From positions 1 to 19,684 of the forward strand of contig JACQMU010000148.1 in NCBI GenBank assembly GCA_016203425.1: a stretch of 19,684 nt of DNA, in the 5' to 3' direction. Both the position numbers and the translations under genes were made by a program. The stretch is from Candidatus Woesearchaeota archaeon. GTDB taxonomy: Archaea > Nanobdellota > Nanobdellia > Woesearchaeales > ARS49. The first letter of the stretch is position 1; each line of letters begins with the position of its first letter. Under the pieces are notes generated by a model. That model did no database searches and was not told the DNA's origin. It saw only the letters and a program-made list of their open reading frames with translations. Shown in pieces: positions 14,931-19,684 of the stretch.

Positions 14931-15895
14931 TGGTTGAGGTTAGTTTTACAAATCCTGAAATGGTGTGGTTTTTGTTGGGCCTGCCTGTGCTTGTTATCAC
15001 GCATTTTTTGACGCTGAAGCTCAAAAAGTCTGTTGCGCTTAAATTTTCTAATTTTGAGTTGTTGATGAGGACCGCACCTGCACGTGCTTTGACGCGTGCT
15101 TATGGTGGTGCTTTGATGGGCAAGGATATTAGTATTCTTGTGCTTCGTTTTTTTACTCTCGCCGCATTAATTCTTGCTGTCGCTGGAATGGTTGTTATTT
15201 ATTCTGGTAAGTCAACAGATTTTGATTACGTGGTTGCAATTGATGTTTCCAACAGCATGAAAGCAAATGATTTGTTGCCATCGCGCCTTGATGCTGCAAA
15301 AAATATTGCAAGTGGCCTTGTTGATGAGGTTCCTTTTACCACACAGATTGGGCTTGTTGTTTTTTCTGGCACAACGCGTGTTGTACACGATTTGACTGAT
15401 GAAAAAAAACTAATCAAAACCTCAATTGAACTGTTAAACACCAGCATGTTTGGCGGCACTGATTTGGGTGGCGCGATTGTTGCAGGCACTAATTTGTTGT
15501 CTAAAAGCCCAAAGCAAAAGAGTCTTGTTTTGATGACTGATGGCCAGTCAAATATTGGGATGCCTTTGCTTGATGCTCTTGAGTTTGCAAAGCGTGATGG
15601 TGTCACTGTTCACACTATTGGCATCGGCACTCGTGAGGGCGGCTTTGTGCCAGGCATTGCAAATGCTACATTTCAGCTTGATGAGGGTGTGTTGAAGAGT
15701 GTTGCAGAAAACGGCGGTGGAAAATATTTTCGTGCTTCTGATGCGCAGACAATTAAAGAAGCATACGAATTTATTGCCGCAACAAAAATTGCGCGCATTA
15801 AATTAAAGCTTGCTCCATACTTGCTGCTGTTTGCTTTAATCATGCTTTTTGTCGAGTGGGGAATTGTGAACATTAAGTACAGGACTGTACCTTGA
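14930..15895 (+). CDS. Membrane-anchored VWA-domain protein, BatA/BatB-like
   Basis: This protein has 321 residues. Two membrane helices near the N-terminus (about 11-29 and 71-92) are joined by a basic loop. A VWA domain follows (about 100-280) with a complete MIDAS: D105-x-S107-x-S109 ('DVSNSM'), T177 ('FGGTDLGG') and D204 ('LMTDGQSN'). A C-terminal membrane helix (about 297-315) completes the BatA-like layout. The start is the ATG at 14930, overlapping the DUF58 stop (TGATG), with GAAGGTG about 6 bases before it. A GTG three codons upstream is less likely. The MIDAS should bind a divalent metal and a protein ligand. With MoxR and DUF58 it forms the usual three-part module, anchoring it at the membrane. 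A T6 tract follows the stop. Confidence 0.93.
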   Translation: MVEVSFTNPEMVWFLLGLPVLVITHFLTLKLKKSVALKFSNFELLMRTAPARALTRAYGGALMGKDISILVLRFFTLAALILAVAGMVVIYSGKSTDFDYVVAIDVSNSMKANDLLPSRLDAAKNIASGLVDEVPFTTQIGLVVFSGTTRVVHDLTDEKKLIKTSIELLNTSMFGGTDLGGAIVAGTNLLSKSPKQKSLVLMTDGQSNIGMPLLDALEFAKRDGVTVHTIGIGTREGGFVPGIANATFQLDEGVLKSVAENGGGKYFRASDAQTIKEAYEFIAATKIARIKLKLAPYLLLFALIMLFVEWGIVNIKYRTVP

Positions 15896-15897
15896 TA

Positions 15898-15911
15898 TGA
15901 CTTTTTTGTCA
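15898..15911 (+). terminator. T-tract terminator after the VWA gene
   Basis: TGAC-TTTTTT-GTCA begins three bases after the VWA stop codon. The T6 run is flanked by a 4-base inverted repeat. It separates the MoxR/VWA cluster from the next operon, which has its own TATA box. Confidence 0.5.
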
Positions 15912-15917
15912 CACACG

Positions 15918-15925
15918 TTTATATG
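15918..15925 (+). promoter_or_regulatory. TATA box of the five-gene operon
   Basis: TTTATATG predicts a transcript start near 15945-15948 and a leader of about 35 bases with the ribosome binding site GGTGGT (15970-15975). The box is followed by two copies of ATGCCGC (15923-15929 and 15939-15945) and lies between two TTGTCACA copies (15906-15913 and 15959-15966), which could be regulator sites. Confidence 0.55.
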
Positions 15926-15980
15926 CCGCAAACGCTTAATGCCGCCTATATGATATTATTGTCACATAGGGTGGTAAAAA

Positions 15981-16499
15981 ATGAATGATGTGAGTAATTT
16001 AAAAGACATATTGAAAGCAAGCCCTCGCTCGCAAACATACTCAAATGCGTTGCAGAGTTTTGGCCAGTTGTACAAAGGCGGTTCTCAAGCAAGAGGATAT
16101 GATTCTTTGTCAGACAAATTAAAGAACAATCCTCAGCAGAACTTTTGCATTGCTTGTGCGATTGCAGGCCAGCCTTGCTCAAAGCACTTGAAAGGCGACG
16201 ACGCGCCCATAATTAGTGTTGATGATTTATTGGGCAGTATCTCACAATATGCTGGTTTTGTTCCTCAATCCGCAGACTCAAAAGATATTGCTGCACAACA
16301 AAATAATGGTGTTTATCTTATTGTTGACATGTCAAACCCACAAAGTTATGCTGTTGCAGGCGCAATTTTAAAAGCAGTTGCGCAGTATTATGCAACACAA
16401 AATGGAAAAGATGGCAGTTATTCAAACAATGACGGCAAAGCATACGGTAAAAACACTTATGCGCCTGCATCAAAAGCAAGTGATGGTGGTAAAAAATGA
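15981..16499 (+). CDS. Small protein with C-x2-C-x3-G-x-P-C-x2-H motif, paralogue 1
   Basis: I do not recognise a family for this 172-residue protein. It has no signal peptide or membrane segment. The notable part is C56-IA-C59-AIAG-QP-C66-SK-H69, a CCCH set that could bind one zinc, followed by a Leu/Val-rich domain and a low-complexity Ser/Gly/Lys tail. The next gene encodes the same spacing with the same Gly and Pro, and both proteins have a similar late helix ('ILKAVAQYYATQNGK' here, 'FIETFAKYHADRAVGK' there), so they are probably paralogues. It is the first gene of a five-gene operon, with ribosome binding site GGTGGT five bases before the ATG. The following gene overlaps it by four bases (ATGA). 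Function is unknown; the motif suggests nucleic acid or protein binding in the cytosol. Confidence 0.85.
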   Translation: MNDVSNLKDILKASPRSQTYSNALQSFGQLYKGGSQARGYDSLSDKLKNNPQQNFCIACAIAGQPCSKHLKGDDAPIISVDDLLGSISQYAGFVPQSADSKDIAAQQNNGVYLIVDMSNPQSYAVAGAILKAVAQYYATQNGKDGSYSNNDGKAYGKNTYAPASKASDGGKK

Positions 16500-17062
16500 C
16501 TGGTTTTGAAGATTGGATGGATGATGTAATTGAAGCAGAACACGAACAAGGATTGCATTGCCAACCAACAGGGGGAGAACAAAAAATGACTGCAAAACAA
16601 ACAACAAAAAATGACAACAGTGATGATTTTTTGAAGAGAATTAAAAATGTTAACTGGAAAGAAGTTGAACAGCTTTATCAAGGAGTTAAGGCTTTGTTTG
16701 AAGAGGGCAAAGCAGGTTATCAATCAACGTGTTCAATTTGCAACGAAAAAGGAAAGCCTTGTCCTCAACATAGTAAATATGATGCTGGCTCTGAATTAAA
16801 GGCTTTTGTCACAAAATTATTCAGTGATGCACATTCTGAAAAACCAGTTGATGTTAGCTACACCATAGATGACATAGCAAACACTGCACTTAATCTTTCT
16901 GTTGATGAAAAACAAAGAGTGCATCATGCAAGAATTGCAGCCAATGCTTACACAATTCTCGACAAAATGCCTAAAGAGGGTTATGCACAAACGCGCTCGT
17001 TTATTGAAACGTTTGCAAAATATCATGCTGACCGTGCTGTTGGCAAAGAAAAAGGTGAATGA
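16496..17062 (+). CDS. Small protein with C-x2-C-x3-G-x-P-C-x2-H motif, paralogue 2
   Basis: This soluble protein has 188 residues and no recognised family. C79-SI-C82-NEKG-KP-C89-PQ-H92 repeats the motif of the preceding gene. Before it lies an acidic N-terminus ('FEDWMDDVIEAEHEQG') and a helix ('WKEVEQLYQGVKALFEEGK'); after it lies a helical domain of about 90 residues. The ATG at 16496 overlaps the previous stop and has the same 15-base initiation region as the first gene (GGTGGTAAAAAATGA at 16485-16499 and 15970-15984), which supports this start. A second in-frame ATG at 16586 has GGGGGAG about nine bases ahead and could give a shorter product lacking the acidic N-terminus. It probably acts together with paralogue 1, perhaps as a heterodimer. 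Confidence 0.85.
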   Translation: MTGFEDWMDDVIEAEHEQGLHCQPTGGEQKMTAKQTTKNDNSDDFLKRIKNVNWKEVEQLYQGVKALFEEGKAGYQSTCSICNEKGKPCPQHSKYDAGSELKAFVTKLFSDAHSEKPVDVSYTIDDIANTALNLSVDEKQRVHHARIAANAYTILDKMPKEGYAQTRSFIETFAKYHADRAVGKEKGE

Positions 17063-17064
17063 AC

Positions 17065-17280
17065 ATGGCAAAACAAGAAAACAAAGATGAACAAATTGGG
17101 TTTCATAAAGGCGCTTTGACAACGCTTGCTAAAGAGCGCCAGGAGCTTGCAAGGCTTTTGGGTGTTGTTGAGCAATTAATGCAGATGCACATTAAAGCTT
17201 TGAAAGATTTGGGTGTTGACCTTGAAGCTGAAGCTAAAAAGGCTGCTCAGAAGAAACCGTTAGAGGATGAGTTGAAGTAA
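17065..17280 (+). CDS. Small helical protein of the operon, unknown function
   Basis: This 71-residue, highly charged protein is predicted to form one long helix or coiled coil from about residue 12 to 62 ('LTTLAKERQELARLLGVVEQ', 'MQMHIKALKDLGVDLEAEAKK'). It has no Cys and no membrane segment. An ATG at 17059 overlaps the previous stop. The ATG at 17065 is preferred because AAGGTG (17052-17057) is then seven bases away instead of one. The gene is third in the operon, one base before the metallopeptidase gene. Such small coiled-coil proteins often serve as adaptors or inhibitors of neighbours; here that is only a guess from position. Confidence 0.8.
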   Translation: MAKQENKDEQIGFHKGALTTLAKERQELARLLGVVEQLMQMHIKALKDLGVDLEAEAKKAAQKKPLEDELK

Positions 17281-17281
17281 T

Positions 17282-18217
17282 ATGGATTATCCTTTAAGCT
17301 GTTGTTATCCTGACAGCACTGGTTATGCGCCGAGTTTTCACAGATATCGTGCTGGCCAATTGCCTGCTTATGTTCATGACTCTGAAAAAGATGGGAAGAC
17401 TGTTTATTCTGCTGGAGCACCATACATGGCAACAGCAAGTTCTGTTGCAGATTTGGTTCGCAGTGAAAGTTCTGCTGGCTATCAATCAAAACCTTATAAT
17501 GTTGCAGGTGTTGATCCAATGAGAATGATGCCTGTGGATGATAGTGGCCTTGTTCACGCGTTGACTGTTTCGTCCAGAGAAATGCCAACAAAGTATAATA
17601 ATCTTTATCTCGCTAAAGCTCAGCAGGATTATTTTGTTACAGCGCCTTTCCTAACACATCTTTTGCCCACTAAGTTTGTTGACGATGCTTCTGTGCTTGA
17701 AGAGCCTGCTAAAGAAGCATTCAGAAAAACAACTGGCAAAGAATTGCCAAACAATATCACAATTCATTTGTGCACTGAAAAGGAATTAAGAGTTGCGCAT
17801 GAACGCCACAGTGGTTTTTGGAGTGCTGGCATTCAGGGTTTCTCAATTAATCGCGGACTAAAAGGGATAAGTGAAGTTTTCGTAAAAAAAGGATTGCTTG
17901 ACGAGGTTATGGTCACTCTTGGCCACGAAATTGGCCACGTTATTTCTACAACTCTTAATGATGTTCGTGATGAGGAAGCAAAGGCTTTTGCATTTTCGAT
18001 TGCGTGGATGCGGACAATTGTTGACAACAACATTGCAGGCCTTTCAAATGCTATTAATCCAAATCCTGCAAAGAACGGCATTCATGATGTTGGTTTTGAG
18101 TTTGTGCAGGGGCAGTTGCAGAACAAAATGTCTGCATTTGACATTTTCTTGCAGCTTGCAAACGGTGTTTTATCGATAACAAAACAGCTTGAACAGGTTA
18201 TACTCGCGGAGGCTTAA
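17282..18217 (+). CDS. Soluble HEIGH zinc metallopeptidase-like protein
   Basis: This 311-residue protein has no signal peptide or membrane segment. H215-E216-I-G-H219 ('VTLGHEIGHVIS') is a complete zincin motif. E231 or E232 in 'RDEEAKAFAF', about 12 residues on, fits the third zinc ligand of a gluzincin; the 'E..A..FA' context recalls ImmA/IrrE-type peptidases. The core is about residues 120-260, including 'ELPNNITIHLCTEKELR'. The N-terminal ~110 residues ('LSCCYPDSTGYAPSFHRYR') match nothing I know. ImmA/IrrE enzymes cleave repressors or antitoxins in the cytosol, so a regulatory protease acting within this operon is possible but unproven. The ATG at 17282 is one base after the preceding stop, and the gene ends one base before the NTase-HEPN gene. 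The ribosome binding site is weak (GAGG at 17263), suggesting translational coupling. Confidence 0.85.
   Translation: MDYPLSCCYPDSTGYAPSFHRYRAGQLPAYVHDSEKDGKTVYSAGAPYMATASSVADLVRSESSAGYQSKPYNVAGVDPMRMMPVDDSGLVHALTVSSREMPTKYNNLYLAKAQQDYFVTAPFLTHLLPTKFVDDASVLEEPAKEAFRKTTGKELPNNITIHLCTEKELRVAHERHSGFWSAGIQGFSINRGLKGISEVFVKKGLLDEVMVTLGHEIGHVISTTLNDVRDEEAKAFAFSIAWMRTIVDNNIAGLSNAINPNPAKNGIHDVGFEFVQGQLQNKMSAFDIFLQLANGVLSITKQLEQVILAEA
18208..18212 (+). promoter_or_regulatory. Shine-Dalgarno of the NTase-HEPN gene
   Basis: GGAGG lies six bases before the ATG at 18219, inside the last codons of the metallopeptidase gene. It fixes the start of the last gene and suggests it is translated strongly in its own right. 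Confidence 0.8.
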
Positions 18218-18218
18218 C

Positions 18219-19684
18219 ATGGCAAAAAAAACAGAAAAAACTGAACAAAAGGATTACAAAGAACCTTATAATAAAAAGAAAGATGAACAAAAAACTCCTG
18301 AGGATTCATTGAAGGATTTGGAAGCAAAGCTTCCTGAGGATGTCCAAAAAAAATTAAAGGCTGTGAAGGAAAAGCTTGACAAGTTCAAAAAGCAAGTGCT
18401 TGACAAGTTTGACAAGTACATCAGCGGTATTGCGCTTCTTCCCCCTCCGAGAGAATTGCCAAAGGATGCTGACGAGAAAGAGAAAGACAAGCTTCACGTT
18501 CTCGTGCTTGTTGATGATTCTGATTCAAAAAAAATGCCTAAGGAAGAATTGAGGCAAAAACTTACAAGCATTGTTGAATCAACTGCTAAAGAAATTGATC
18601 CTTTAATCACGCCACAAATTCTTTTGTTGTCAGAATTGTGGATGAATTGTTATGATGCAAAGTATGATATTTTGCAGGTTATTGCCATGGGCGCGCCTGT
18701 TCATGACAACGGCATGCTTTCTGCAGTTAAGATTGCTGAAGTTCACAAGTCTATGGTACTGAAAAAGTTTGAGAAATACATTGTTGCTTATGTTCTTGCA
18801 GGTTCGTTGGTCCAAGGAAGAGCAACAAAGCAGTCTGATATTGATGTCTTTATTGTTATTGACGACACTGATGTCAAGAAAATGACTCGTGGCGAGCTGA
18901 AAGAAAAGTTGCGTGCAATAATTATTGGCATGGGGCTTGAAGCTGGCCAGATGACTGGCATTCAGAATAAATTAAACGTGCAGGTCTACATCCTTACTGA
19001 TTTCTGGGACAGCATGCGCGAGGCTAATCCAGTTATTTTCACGTTTTTGCGTGATGGCGTGCCGTTCTATGACAGGGGTATTTTCATGCCGTGGAAGCAA
19101 TTGCTCAAAATGGGCAAGATTCGTCCCAGTAGTGAAGCAATTGACATGTACATGAGTTCTGGTGAGCAATCGCTTGAGCGTGTTAAGTTCAAGTTGAGGG
19201 ATATTGGCACTGAGGATTTTTTTTGGTCAACATTCACGCCAAGCCAGGCTGCATTGATGTTATATGGTGTTCCGCCGCCTGCGCCGAAAGAAACTGCTGA
19301 GGTCATGCGTGAAATCTTTGTCAAGAAAGAAAAGCTTCTTGATGAAAAAGACATTGAAGTGCTTGAAAAGATTCTCAAAGTTCGCAAGGATATTGAGCAT
19401 GGTGACAAAAAAGAAGTTACTGGCAAGGAAGTTGATGACTTGCTTGATTCTGCAGACCGTTTCTTAAAGCGCCTTAAAAGATTGTTCACGCAGATTGAGA
19501 AGAAGAAAGAAGAAGAAACTATTGTTGCTTCTTATGACACAATTGTTTCTGTTATTCGCGACTTACTTAAACTGGAGGGTGTTGAGAAAGTGTCTGATGC
19601 AGAGCTTATTGAGAAGTTTGAAGTAGAGCTTATCTCAAAAGGAAAAGTGCCTGCTAAGTTTTTGCGTTCATTGCATGCTGTTAC
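18219..19684 (+). CDS. Tandem nucleotidyltransferase (first copy degenerate) fused to HEPN domain, 3' end outside window
   Basis: The frame is open for 488 codons to the right edge. A charged N-terminus (residues 1-65) leads to a first NTase-like unit (about 65-175, 'HVLVLVDDSDSKKM') that lacks the Gly-Ser and D-x-D motifs. A second unit (about 185-295) has AGSLVQG (G195, S196) and S206-D207-I-D209, typical of minimal nucleotidyltransferases; the third catalytic acid is not obvious ('LNVQVYILTDFW'). The two align through 'F(D/E)KYI' and 'DDSDSKKM/DDTDVKKM', so this is an internal duplication. About residues 315-440 look like a HEPN domain ('SQAALMLYGVPPPAPKE'), with R389-KDIE-H394, the R-x4-H ribonuclease motif. 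Such MNT and HEPN domains usually form toxin-antitoxin pairs as separate proteins, in which MNT can AMPylate HEPN. A further helical region follows. Start: GGAGG six bases before the ATG. It is the fifth gene of the operon. Confidence 0.88.
   Translation, partial: MAKKTEKTEQKDYKEPYNKKKDEQKTPEDSLKDLEAKLPEDVQKKLKAVKEKLDKFKKQVLDKFDKYISGIALLPPPRELPKDADEKEKDKLHVLVLVDDSDSKKMPKEELRQKLTSIVESTAKEIDPLITPQILLLSELWMNCYDAKYDILQVIAMGAPVHDNGMLSAVKIAEVHKSMVLKKFEKYIVAYVLAGSLVQGRATKQSDIDVFIVIDDTDVKKMTRGELKEKLRAIIIGMGLEAGQMTGIQNKLNVQVYILTDFWDSMREANPVIFTFLRDGVPFYDRGIFMPWKQLLKMGKIRPSSEAIDMYMSSGEQSLERVKFKLRDIGTEDFFWSTFTPSQAALMLYGVPPPAPKETAEVMREIFVKKEKLLDEKDIEVLEKILKVRKDIEHGDKKEVTGKEVDDLLDSADRFLKRLKRLFTQIEKKKEEETIVASYDTIVSVIRDLLKLEGVEKVSDAELIEKFEVELISKGKVPAKFLRSLHAV

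Overview
The window looks like part of an AT-rich archaeal genome, most likely from a DPANN-type lineage (Woesearchaeota/Nanoarchaeota-like). This lineage call is inference from gene content, not a phylogenetic placement. Support comes from archaeal TATA boxes about 25-30 bases before predicted transcript starts, short leaders with GGAGGTG/GGTGGT ribosome binding sites, a ribbon-helix-helix/PIN VapBC pair of archaeal type, very large sequon-rich surface proteins with a beta-helix and a C-terminal membrane anchor, and a MoxR-DUF58-VWA cluster. No rRNA, tRNA, CRISPR array or insertion sequence was recognised.

Layout. (1) Bases 1-2912 hold the 3' part of a giant membrane-anchored surface protein (SP1), cut by the left edge. 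(2) Bases 2932-3591, minus strand, hold a VapBC toxin-antitoxin pair with a TATA box and a perfect palindrome over its predicted transcript start. (3) Bases 3853-12048 hold a second giant surface protein (SP2, 2731 residues): signal segment, propeptide-like region, complete subtilisin (S8) domain, two parallel beta-helix modules (the first with a run of Gly/Ser-rich 'STG' repeats), Ig-like domains, a NEW3-like domain, a helical stalk, one membrane helix and a basic tail. Its C-terminal third is a paralogue of SP1. (4) Bases 12098-12472, minus strand, hold a small helical protein resembling the cytosolic domain of Bat-operon proteins. (5) Bases 12524-12665 are a GC-rich block that folds into a three-way-junction RNA with a bulged 21-pair closing stem; I do not recognise it. 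(6) Bases 12720-15895 hold MoxR AAA+ ATPase, DUF58 protein and a membrane VWA protein, with a densely self-complementary 132-base spacer between the first two. (7) Bases 15981 to the right edge hold a tight five-gene operon that I do not recognise as a described system: two paralogous small proteins sharing C-x2-C-x3-G-x-P-C-x2-H, a small helical protein, a soluble HEIGH metallopeptidase, and a protein with two nucleotidyltransferase-like domains (the first lacking its catalytic motif) fused to a HEPN domain with R-x4-H.

How they may work together. The surface proteins would form a glycosylated, anchored ecto-protease/adhesin layer. The MoxR-DUF58-VWA set is the usual chaperone-like module for maturing or remodelling envelope or metal-containing complexes, and the nearby Bat-like small protein fits it. 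The last operon combines parts seen in toxin-antitoxin and defence systems (MNT and HEPN, ImmA/IrrE-like peptidase) with an unfamiliar zinc-binding motif. It is the best candidate here for an undescribed system.
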